Positions 8,104-16,126 of a stretch of DNA of 64,000 nt are shown here, one piece after another. The stretch comes from Qipengyuania atrilutea. Its GTDB lineage: Bacteria; Pseudomonadota; Alphaproteobacteria; Sphingomonadales; Sphingomonadaceae. The position numbers and the translations under genes were made by a program. Every line of letters starts with the position of its first letter. The first letter of the stretch is position 1. The stretch lies in assembly GCF_013370205.1 (NCBI RefSeq), contig NZ_JABWGV010000002.1, positions 1-64,000 on the forward strand, given 5' to 3'. The notes under the pieces were generated by a model. It searched no databases. It was not told where the DNA came from and saw only the letters and a list, made by a program, of their open reading frames with translations.

Positions 8104-9501
8104 ATGATCCCCACGCTGAGACGAACCTTCTCCGATGCTCAGAGCGTTCCGTTTTGGTTGCTCATCGCGCTGCTATCAATCTTGTGGATTTTTGGCGGCG
8201 CTTCGCGCGCGGACGTAATGGCACAACCTGTAACTCGGATGTTCGCTTGGGCCGTGCTGATTGTTTCCATCTTTACGTTGAAAAAGATTCAGCGTCCCGC
8301 CTCGGTCATTCCTAGTCTAATTTTGCTAAGCAGTGTGGCACTGTGCTTTTTACAATTGATACCGATGCCAGCAACTTGGTGGACAAATCTACCTGGAAGA
8401 GATTTACTGGCCGACTCAACTTCGGTTATTGGCGCGCCCGCTCCATGGAGGCCAATTTCCATATCGCCAAGCGCGACGGTCAACGCACTTTCATCGTTAA
8501 TAGTCCCCGCCGTGTGCTTGTTGCTTGCGACACAAATCACAACGACGCGTCATTGGCAGATTGTAACTCTTCTGTTGGGTCTATTCGCTGTCAGCAGCGG
8601 AATCGCTTTGATTCAATTCTCTGGCGGACGGATCGATTATCCATTCATCAATGACCTTCCTGGTTCTGTGAGCGCGAACTTCGCTAATCGCAATCACTTT
8701 GCCCTGATCGTAGCCATTGGCCTTTTGCTAGTCCCAGCATGGGTGTTTGCGCGGCGTGAACGATTGAAATTGAGGCTGCTTTTCGCATCGGGCCTGCTGC
8801 CCGCCCTGCTGCTGCTATCGCTCGGGACCGGTTCAAGAGCGGGAATTCTTCTTAGCGTTCTCGCACTATTTATGGGATTGTTCATCGCACGGCATGACTT
8901 CATTCCGTATGTTGCCAGATACCCAAGAAAGGTTGTTGTTCCTGCGGGCGCGATTTTGGTTATCGGCATTATATTAATCATCTTTTTGAGCATCGACCTA
9001 GATCGCGCCGAGTCTGTCAAGCGTGCGATAGACATGCGCTCAGCGGAAGACCTTCGTGTCCGGTCCCTGCCGACGTTGCAGGAAATGATCTTTAGGTATT
9101 TTCCATTTGGAGCGGGAATGGGAACTTTTGATCCGGCGTTCCGCATTAGTGAGCCGAATAATATCTTGCAGCCGTTATATTTTAACCACGCTCATAATGA
9201 CTGGATTGAAATTGTCATTGATGGCGGCCTCGCGGGTCTCCTGCTTCTTTGCACAGGTGTAGCGTGGTTCACGATCAGAAGTTGGAAGGTGTGGATGCAA
9301 GACCCGCAAAATTCGCTCGCGCAGATAGGCTCAAGCATGATGCTTCTTGTAATGCTTGCTAGTTTCGTCGATTACCCTGCGCGCACACCGTTCGTAATGG
9401 CAGTACTTGTGCTAAGCGCAGTATGGATGTCATCTAGTCGGCCTTCACGTAAAATTCGGAAGCAAGATGTTGGCTCTTTTGCTCCGCACCGTAAATTATG
9501 A
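8104..9501 (+). CDS. O-antigen ligase/polymerase family protein (Wzy_C/WaaL-like)
   Basis: A 465-residue polytopic membrane protein with about 11-12 hydrophobic helices and a large periplasmic loop (~residues 295-375). It carries signatures of the WaaL/Wzy_C family: FANRNHFA, GTGSRAG and the loop motif HNDWIE. Such proteins transfer or polymerise undecaprenyl-linked glycans at the periplasmic face. Which of the two it does here is unclear, because an EpsG-like protein at 19424-20386 is a second polymerase candidate. Its TGA overlaps the OPX gene by 4 nt. First plus-strand gene of the polysaccharide locus. Confidence 0.85.
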   Translation: MIPTLRRTFSDAQSVPFWLLIALLSILWIFGGASRADVMAQPVTRMFAWAVLIVSIFTLKKIQRPASVIPSLILLSSVALCFLQLIPMPATWWTNLPGRDLLADSTSVIGAPAPWRPISISPSATVNALSSLIVPAVCLLLATQITTTRHWQIVTLLLGLFAVSSGIALIQFSGGRIDYPFINDLPGSVSANFANRNHFALIVAIGLLLVPAWVFARRERLKLRLLFASGLLPALLLLSLGTGSRAGILLSVLALFMGLFIARHDFIPYVARYPRKVVVPAGAILVIGIILIIFLSIDLDRAESVKRAIDMRSAEDLRVRSLPTLQEMIFRYFPFGAGMGTFDPAFRISEPNNILQPLYFNHAHNDWIEIVIDGGLAGLLLLCTGVAWFTIRSWKVWMQDPQNSLAQIGSSMMLLVMLASFVDYPARTPFVMAVLVLSAVWMSSSRPSRKIRKQDVGSFAPHRKL

Positions 9502-10232
9502 AACCGAAAGTATTTATGCGTTCACGCCTTATCCCACTCGTATCTCTGGTTTTAATGGGCTGTGGCTCAGAAAAAATGCCGTTAGTCTCAACCCCAACAC
9601 TGACTGTGGTTGAAGGAGAATCGGCCCTTCCAGCGCCGGTGAGAAACGACCTGACGGCGGCGGACCGTCTTTCACTAATTGGACCACTTGATACCATCAC
9701 CGTTGATGTGTTCGGAGTTCCCGAACTTAGTCGGCAGATGCAGGTGGACGCAAGTGGGCGCATTTCCATGCCTTTGATTGGGACTGTCGACGCGCGGGGA
9801 AAGACCGCTGCAGAGGTAGCTCGAGAGATTGCAACGCTGCTTCGTGGACGGTATGTGAAAAACCCGGAAGTTACCGTGAATATTGAGTCTTCGGTAAGCC
9901 AAGTGGTCACTATTGACGGTCAGGTAGTAGAGCCAGGGCTCTATCCTGTCACTAATCAGATGACACTATTGCGGGCCGTCGCCTCCGCCCGCGGGTTGAC
10001 CGAGTTGGCCAAGCAGGATGATGTTGTCATACTTCGCACTGTCGACGGCCAAAGGATGGCAGCCCTCTATAATATTGAAGCACTGCGCAGAGGGGTTTAT
10101 GAAGATCCGCCCCTCTATGCAAATGATCTCGTTGTAGTCGGTGACAGCCCACAGCGCCGAATGTTTCGGGATATCTTGAGCGCCGCGCCCCTGCTCGCCG
10201 CACCGGTCGTTGCCCTTATTCAGCGGAATTAA
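9498..10232 (+). CDS. Polysaccharide export outer-membrane lipoprotein (OPX/Wza-like)
   Basis: A 244-residue lipoprotein (lipobox LMGC, Cys22). The N-terminal Poly_export domain is recognisable (IGPLDTITVDVFGVPELSR, then GRISMPLIGTVDARGKTAAEV), followed by a SLBB domain (VTIDGQVVEPGLYPV). It is shorter than E. coli Wza and ends in a small hydrophobic stretch (LLAAPVVALI) that could be an outer-membrane segment. Role: periplasm-spanning and outer-membrane channel of capsule/EPS export, working with the BY-kinase gene 6 bp downstream. Translationally coupled to the upstream ligase-like gene. Confidence 0.9.
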   Translation: MKPKVFMRSRLIPLVSLVLMGCGSEKMPLVSTPTLTVVEGESALPAPVRNDLTAADRLSLIGPLDTITVDVFGVPELSRQMQVDASGRISMPLIGTVDARGKTAAEVAREIATLLRGRYVKNPEVTVNIESSVSQVVTIDGQVVEPGLYPVTNQMTLLRAVASARGLTELAKQDDVVILRTVDGQRMAALYNIEALRRGVYEDPPLYANDLVVVGDSPQRRMFRDILSAAPLLAAPVVALIQRN

Positions 10233-10238
10233 GACCTC

Positions 10239-12455
10239 GTGAACGTACCAGCACAAAACCTTCAACGCTTTGAAGATCTGCGGAATCAGCATGCGAGTTC
10301 CGAGGGCGAGGACGAAGCCGAAGCGCGGCCGAATTTATTGAAATATTACGTCCGTGTTGCTCGCCGCCGAAAGTGGTTGATTGCGGGGATTACTGCTGCA
10401 TTCGTACTTCTCGGACTATTGATATCGTTCCTGATGACCCCGCAATATACAGCCACCGCGACGATTGAGATTTCTCGCGAAACGGATCAAGTTACTACCT
10501 TTCAAAGCGTTGAACGCGACGTAAGTATAGGGGATCAAGAGTTTTATCAGACGCAGTATGGGCTACTGAGAAGCGCTACACTCGCTGAACGCATTGCCAC
10601 CCAGCTGGGATTGGTTGATGATCCGGCATTTTTTGAAATGTTCGGCGCACTTAATGAAGAAAACCCCGCCTTTGAACTCAACGGCGATCGCTTTGTTGCC
10701 GAAGGCAGGGGTGAACGCATACGAAAAGCAGGAGCGATCCTGTTGGAAAACGTAGCTGTGCAGCCCGCGCGTTTATCGCGTCTAGTTGATATTGCGTTCT
10801 CCAGTCCCGATCCTGTCATGTCCGAACGCATTGCGAATTCGTGGGCCACAAATTTCATTGAGACGAACCTAGAGCGCAAAGTCCAAGCCACTGCTTACGG
10901 GCGCGAGGTCCTCCAACGTCAACTGGCAGAATACAAAGATCGGCTCGATGAATCACAGCGGCAATTGGTGAACTATGCTTCCCAGCAAGGCATCATAAAC
11001 CTGCCCGCTTCTTCATCGGGAGAAGGTGGGGGAGTGCAGGAGCGCTCTATTGTCGTCGATAATCTGGCTGCACTTAACGCCGCCCTCAGCGAAGCAACCG
11101 CCGACCGGATCAGGGCCGAGACAAGATTCCGCCAAAGTTCGGTTGGGGGATCATCGCCAGAAGCTCTCGCCAATGATGCAATCAACAGTCTGCGGCAGCG
11201 GCGTGCAGAGTTGGCTGCCCAGTATGAGAACATGATGGTGCGCTTCGAACCAGGTTACCCGGCAGCGCAGGCTTTGCAGGAACAAATAAGCGAGTTGGAC
11301 CGAGCCATTACTGTAGAGGAACGGCGAATTACGAGTTCTCTGGAATCTGGTTATCGACAGGCGAGGGCGCGCGAAAATGCGCTGCAAAGCAGAGTGAACG
11401 CTTTAAAGGACGAATTTCTGGACCTTCGCCGGCGGTCGATCAGCTACAATGTTTATCAACAAGAAGTCGAAACTAACCAAGCTCTGTATGATTCTCTGTT
11501 GCAGCGTTTTAAAGAGATTGGGGTCGCTGGTGGCGTAGGTGTGAACAATATTTCAGTTGTAGACGCTGCCAAGGTTCCTCAGGAGCCATCAAGCCCGCGA
11601 TTACTGTTAAATCTTCTGCTAGCTATCGTAAGCGGGTTAGTTGTCGGTGTTTTAGCGGCTTTAGGCCTTGAGCAGCTTGATGAAGCTATTGGCGATCCGA
11701 ACGAATTAAAGCAGCAGCTTGGGCTGCCGTTGCTTGGCACGGTGCCGAAGGTCACTGGGACTGATAGCCCTCGCGACGCACTGCTGGATCGAAAATCAGA
11801 TTTGTTCGATGCTTATCTTTCAATTCAAACCAACCTCGGATTCACGACCGAACATGGCATTCCGAAAAGTTTCTCGGTCACCTCGACGCGTCCGGCCGAA
11901 GGTAAGTCGACGACATCGTTCGCGCTCGCCACAAGCCTAGCGCGCAGTGGCCGGAAGGTTATTCTAGTTGACGGAGACATGCGCTCGCCGTCCGTGCATC
12001 ATCTCGGAGAAGTCGATCATGACCGTGGACTCAGCAACTATTTGGCGGGCGAAGACGACATCAACTCACTCACATTTTCGATGCCTGATTTAGGGCTTAC
12101 CGGCATGTCCGCAGGACCAATACCTCCTAACGCGGCACAACTTCTGACCAGCAATCGCCTTTCCAATCTAATTAATCGTTTACTGCGTGACTACGACCAC
12201 GTGGTTATTGACTCGCCCCCCGTAATGGGGCTTGCAGACGCTCCGCTGATTGCAAGCAATGTTGAAGGGGTAATTTATGCAATTGAGTCGCACGGTATTC
12301 GATCATCACAAGTGAAAGCCGCTCTCGCTCGCTTGCGAAGTGCGAACGCGAGAATATTTGGCGGTGTGTTAACTAAGTTCGAGCCACAGAAGTCCTCTTA
12401 CGGTTACGAATACGGGTATGGCTACGGCCGCGACGATGAAGGGGTTGCTGCATGA
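10239..12455 (+). CDS. Polysaccharide co-polymerase fused to BY-type tyrosine autokinase (Wzc/ExoP-like)
   Basis: A 738-residue inner-membrane protein. The N-terminal Wzz domain is flanked by two transmembrane helices (~residues 48-68 and ~450-475), with a coiled-coil/GNVR region between. The cytoplasmic BY-kinase domain has Walker A at PAEGKSTTS (Lys near 556), Walker A' VDGD (Asp578/580) and Walker B VVIDSPPV. A five-tyrosine cluster close to the C-terminus (YGYEYGYGYG) is the autophosphorylation tail. It controls chain length and export with the OPX protein. The start is GTG 10239. No low-molecular-weight tyrosine phosphatase gene is present in the window. Confidence 0.93.
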   Translation: MNVPAQNLQRFEDLRNQHASSEGEDEAEARPNLLKYYVRVARRRKWLIAGITAAFVLLGLLISFLMTPQYTATATIEISRETDQVTTFQSVERDVSIGDQEFYQTQYGLLRSATLAERIATQLGLVDDPAFFEMFGALNEENPAFELNGDRFVAEGRGERIRKAGAILLENVAVQPARLSRLVDIAFSSPDPVMSERIANSWATNFIETNLERKVQATAYGREVLQRQLAEYKDRLDESQRQLVNYASQQGIINLPASSSGEGGGVQERSIVVDNLAALNAALSEATADRIRAETRFRQSSVGGSSPEALANDAINSLRQRRAELAAQYENMMVRFEPGYPAAQALQEQISELDRAITVEERRITSSLESGYRQARARENALQSRVNALKDEFLDLRRRSISYNVYQQEVETNQALYDSLLQRFKEIGVAGGVGVNNISVVDAAKVPQEPSSPRLLLNLLLAIVSGLVVGVLAALGLEQLDEAIGDPNELKQQLGLPLLGTVPKVTGTDSPRDALLDRKSDLFDAYLSIQTNLGFTTEHGIPKSFSVTSTRPAEGKSTTSFALATSLARSGRKVILVDGDMRSPSVHHLGEVDHDRGLSNYLAGEDDINSLTFSMPDLGLTGMSAGPIPPNAAQLLTSNRLSNLINRLLRDYDHVVIDSPPVMGLADAPLIASNVEGVIYAIESHGIRSSQVKAALARLRSANARIFGGVLTKFEPQKSSYGYEYGYGYGRDDEGVAA

Positions 12456-12491
12456 CGTTCTCGTCCCCTGTTCAAAGCTGTAGGCAAGTTC

Positions 12492-13697
12492 ATGGGCCGT
12501 AAAACACGCCTTGTTGCATGCGCGGTGTCAACATTCATCGCGTTTTTTGCGGTAACATCTAGCTTGGGGAACGTGATCGTCAGAGTCGATCCGCAGACAG
12601 CGTTGCTGCTCTCCCCCGAAAATGCGCAAATTGAAGCTGCATACGCGTCAAATACTTATCTCAATTTATCGACTCAAAGAGAACGGGACGAGGCATTACT
12701 TCAGGCGCGCAGTGCTATTATTAAAGATGCGACCGCAGTTGATGGATTGCTAACTTTGGCCATCGATTCCGAAATCGATGGTGATCGGGATCGTGCAGCG
12801 GACATCTTTGAACACGTCTCTCGTTTGACCCGTAGAGAGTATCGTGCGCAGATATGGGCTATCGAAGAGGCGGTCGCACGAGGCGATATCACGCAGGCCA
12901 TAAAAGCGTACGACCTTGCTCTTCGCGTAAGCGAACAAGGAAGACGCGTATTGTTCCCCGTCCTCGCTAAGGCAATCAACGAAAGCAAGATTCGACGTCA
13001 ATTGATCGACGTCCTCGGAACGCGCCCGATTTGGGAGAAGGAGTTCGTCAACTATTTGGTGGCCAACCCTGCTGAGCCGGAAGCCTTAATTGCGCTTTTT
13101 AACGAAGGAGAAGGCGCCGGCATCACCATTGATAGCGTTTCTCGCTCGAAAATTGTTGATGCGCTCTACGATAGCGAAAAAGCTGACGCTGCGTGGGCCT
13201 ACTATCGCTCTTTCCGCGGCATCCAATCCGCAGACAGTTCACGCGATCCAGAATTCACCTATGAAGGAGATGGGCGATCAACCTTTGACTGGCGTGCGAG
13301 CGACGCTCCTGAAGTTTATGCGGCAATTAATCCCGCCCCCGAGGGTGGCACCGTAGAATTCACCTTTCCGTCAAGCGGGCTCGTTAAAGTACTTGAGCAA
13401 GGACAGAGGCTCCCTCCCGGCCGGTACCGTTTTCGCGCAACAGGAAGCAGCGCTCAAAATCAAACTGATGCGAACCCTTTCTGGATCATCACTTGCGCGA
13501 ATGGAAGTGAAGTAGCTCGGATAAATCTACCGGAAGAGTCGGGCGCGGATTGGCAATTTGCTGGAATAGTTGAAATTCCGCGAGATTGCTTTTCGCAGAA
13601 CCTAGCTTTAATGCTGCGCCCAGTATCCGGATTTTCAAACGGCGTGGGAATTATCACGAGCGCTCAGATCAAGCGCGTCGCGAGCGGCAGAGACTGA
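12492..13697 (+). CDS. Secreted/periplasmic protein of unknown function in the EPS locus
   Basis: A 401-residue protein with an N-terminal signal or anchor segment (~residues 7-26). Residues ~55-200 are predicted by eye to be helical and repeat-like, similar to TPR/Sel1-type solenoids. Residues ~245-395 look beta-rich with LPPGRYRFRATGS, a turn common in jelly-roll carbohydrate-binding modules, and two cysteines that could pair (ITCANG, RDCFSQ). I do not recognise a named family. It sits 36 bp after the BY-kinase gene, and its stop overlaps the next start (TGATG), so it is probably part of the export/polymerisation unit. A periplasmic scaffold or glycan-binding role is inference. Confidence 0.75.
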   Translation: MGRKTRLVACAVSTFIAFFAVTSSLGNVIVRVDPQTALLLSPENAQIEAAYASNTYLNLSTQRERDEALLQARSAIIKDATAVDGLLTLAIDSEIDGDRDRAADIFEHVSRLTRREYRAQIWAIEEAVARGDITQAIKAYDLALRVSEQGRRVLFPVLAKAINESKIRRQLIDVLGTRPIWEKEFVNYLVANPAEPEALIALFNEGEGAGITIDSVSRSKIVDALYDSEKADAAWAYYRSFRGIQSADSSRDPEFTYEGDGRSTFDWRASDAPEVYAAINPAPEGGTVEFTFPSSGLVKVLEQGQRLPPGRYRFRATGSSAQNQTDANPFWIITCANGSEVARINLPEESGADWQFAGIVEIPRDCFSQNLALMLRPVSGFSNGVGIITSAQIKRVASGRD

Positions 13698-14107
13698 TGA
13701 GTTGTGTAATGAGATGGGTGCTTTTGGCGGCGGGCGTTCTTGTCACTGGAAACGGCGGCGCGTTGGCACAGTCGGGAATGCCGAGTTCGCCCGATGCCCG
13801 GGCGCAAGACGACACTGCTAGGTCAAACGCTGATCAGCTAGACCCGAGAGCGAACAGACTTGAGGTGCGGCGGCTACCGCAAGCTGGCGATGACGTAAAA
13901 AGCGAGAGGGCAGAAAGAAACGCGGAAGATCGAGGTTTGTCACTACGCCTCTCGACCCGCATTCCGAACCGGATCGAATCTAGGCTTCGCAACAGAATCG
14001 ATAAAGATTACGATCCCAGCGCCGATATCGTGACTGTCTTCGGAAAAACCGACGACGAAATACGTAAGCGTTCATCGCCTGGTCGTATAACTACTAGGCC
14101 GCAGTAA
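13697..14107 (+). CDS. Small secreted protein of unknown function, coupled to the preceding gene
   Basis: A 136-residue protein with a Sec signal peptide (hydrophobic segment to GGALAQ). The mature part is polar, highly charged and probably disordered in the first half, with a conserved-looking end (DPSADIVTVFGKTDDEIRKR). ATG 13697 shares one base with the preceding TGA, so the two are translationally coupled. The 3' end overlaps the convergent CapD-like gene by 14 nt. No family is recognised; it may be a partner of the preceding TPR/beta protein. Confidence 0.65.
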   Translation: MSCVMRWVLLAAGVLVTGNGGALAQSGMPSSPDARAQDDTARSNADQLDPRANRLEVRRLPQAGDDVKSERAERNAEDRGLSLRLSTRIPNRIESRLRNRIDKDYDPSADIVTVFGKTDDEIRKRSSPGRITTRPQ

Positions 14108-16019
14108 CCGCCTTTAGGGTAACCTGTTTTTGCGCGGGGCGATAATCGGGGACTGCCTCATTGAGGCATTCGCGCACAGCATTTTCATCATTCGCTTTTA
14201 TTGCACGCTCTAGTCTAGCCATAAAGCTGCCGAGCTCTTCAGAAGAAAGAGAGACTTCCCGTGCCTGCAAAATTTGAGGATGATCTGTAGGCATCGCGTC
14301 ATCCTCAATCAGCAGTTCCTCAAAAAGCTTTTCGCCAGGTCTAAGGCCAACAAACTCAATAGCTATATCTCCTGATTGTCCATTCTCAGCCATCGTCATG
14401 CCGGATAGCTCGATCATGTTGCGCGCCAAATCGACAATCTTGACCGGTTCGCCCATGTCGAGCAGAAAAACCTCACCGCCCGTTGCCATCGCTCCGGCCT
14501 GTATCACCAATTGAGCAGCCTCCGGAATCGTCATAAAATATCTGACCACGTCGGGATGGGTCACAGTGACAGGACCACCTTCAGCAATTTGCTTGCGAAA
14601 GAGCGGAACGACGGAACCATTTGAACCTAGAACATTGCCGAACCGCACCATTGAGAAGCGCGTAGCGATTTTCGCGCCGTTGCAACTCTTTGCCTGCAGG
14701 ACCAATTCCGCAACACGCTTCGTTGCGCCCATCACACTTGTAGGACGAACGGCCTTGTCTGTACTGATGAGGATAAAAGCCTCGGTTCCATGGCGCATAG
14801 CGATATCCGCCATGGTACGCGTTCCGATGATATTGTTGAATGCACCTTCAACGGCATTCTGCTCGACAAGAGGTACATGTTTGTACGCAGCCGCATGAAA
14901 AATACAGTCAGGACGCCATTCCGCAACTACGCGATCCATTTTCGCTTCGTCCGTCACCGAACGAAGTATCGAAACGAGTTTGCAGCCAGCGCCGTCCTTC
15001 AAAGCAGCCGCTCGTTTCAGTTCTTGCTCAATGGAATATAGCATGAACTCGCTATGGTCGACCAGGATCAATACGGATGGCTGCATTGCAGCAATTTGAC
15101 GACATAGTTCGCTACCGATGGAGCCACCGGCACCGGTAATCATGATGGCTCTTCCGGTAATCGCCCTCTGCAACAGTTCCAGATCAGGCGGAACGGCCGT
15201 CCTACCAAGCAAGTCCTCGATCTCCAGTTCTTTTAGGTCGAGGACCGAAACTTTACCCTGCGCCAAATCCAAATAACTAGGGAGCGTTCGAATGTGCAAA
15301 TTGAATTGCTTCAGTTGCTCGACGATCTCGCGCGTTCTACTCCTACCAGCCGAAGGAAGAGCTAGTAGAATATCTGTAATTTGTTTTTCTAAAACAACAG
15401 TATGAAGTTCAGTGGGGTTATAAATACGAATCCCATCTAATGTACGCGACTGGAGTGAAAGGTCGTCGTCGATAAAGCCAGCGAGATTCATCTCTCCACT
15501 TGCGCGTATCGCCAACGCCAGTTGGCGTCCGGCCCTACCCGCACCGTAGATTAGCACGGTGGGCACATTGGTCTTTTGCCACGGGAACGTGATCGAACGG
15601 TTCAGGAGGGAACTCGCGACAACGCGGAGCATCACCATCATGCAGCCTAAAATCAATGGCTGGAGCAAGCCGACCGTTCTTGGGACACCATCAACGCCTA
15701 TAAAAGTGAATATTGTCGCGAAAATAAATCCATGTAGCAGTGCTACTTTCGCGCTCAAAAAAAGAGACACGCTCCCTGCGTAGCGAAAAATCGCCCGGTA
15801 TCCCCCCATCATGAGCGATAAAGGAACGACCGTAGCGATGGCGATTGCAGTAGGTAAAAGGATCGCGTCATCTACTGGAGGCCAGAAGCCTAAACGCAAG
15901 TACGTGGCCAGCATTACGCTGGCAAAACACAAAACTGCGTCAAGCATGACTACCACTAGACGCTTAGACCAGCGCGGAAGCGCAAGAATTTTTCTTACAT
16001 AAGACGGAGGTAGGTTCAT
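14094..16019 (-). CDS. CapD/FlaA1-type membrane nucleotide-sugar 4,6-dehydratase
   Basis: A 641-residue protein with four N-terminal transmembrane helices (residues ~15-125), a CoA-binding-like Rossmann domain (IYGAGRAGRQLALAI) and a C-terminal extended short-chain dehydrogenase domain with NAD loop GAGGSIGSEL. The dehydratase site STDKAVRP followed by VMGATKR (Met in place of Tyr) matches PglF/WbpM/CapD UDP-GlcNAc 4,6-dehydratases. Expected product is UDP-4-keto-6-deoxy-N-acetylhexosamine for QuiNAc, FucNAc or bacillosamine-type sugars. It is one of several minus-strand genes in the locus and converges with the 13697-14107 gene. Confidence 0.9.
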   Translation of the reverse strand: MNLPPSYVRKILALPRWSKRLVVVMLDAVLCFASVMLATYLRLGFWPPVDDAILLPTAIAIATVVPLSLMMGGYRAIFRYAGSVSLFLSAKVALLHGFIFATIFTFIGVDGVPRTVGLLQPLILGCMMVMLRVVASSLLNRSITFPWQKTNVPTVLIYGAGRAGRQLALAIRASGEMNLAGFIDDDLSLQSRTLDGIRIYNPTELHTVVLEKQITDILLALPSAGRSRTREIVEQLKQFNLHIRTLPSYLDLAQGKVSVLDLKELEIEDLLGRTAVPPDLELLQRAITGRAIMITGAGGSIGSELCRQIAAMQPSVLILVDHSEFMLYSIEQELKRAAALKDGAGCKLVSILRSVTDEAKMDRVVAEWRPDCIFHAAAYKHVPLVEQNAVEGAFNNIIGTRTMADIAMRHGTEAFILISTDKAVRPTSVMGATKRVAELVLQAKSCNGAKIATRFSMVRFGNVLGSNGSVVPLFRKQIAEGGPVTVTHPDVVRYFMTIPEAAQLVIQAGAMATGGEVFLLDMGEPVKIVDLARNMIELSGMTMAENGQSGDIAIEFVGLRPGEKLFEELLIEDDAMPTDHPQILQAREVSLSSEELGSFMARLERAIKANDENAVRECLNEAVPDYRPAQKQVTLKAVTAA

Positions 16020-16126
16020 TGTGATTTTAACTCAAAAAGTATTCTTTTTATACTGTTTAGGTTCTCAAAGATGGTACATACTTCGACGCTTAAGGCAGCG
16101 AGACTGCTTCGTGTTCTAGATTGTTT

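Noticed and set aside
12190-12215. Second parS-like site (CCACGTGG)
   Set aside because: Only the central CACGTG palindrome matches; the GTTT/AAAC flanks are missing. It is simply codons of the BY-kinase Walker B region.
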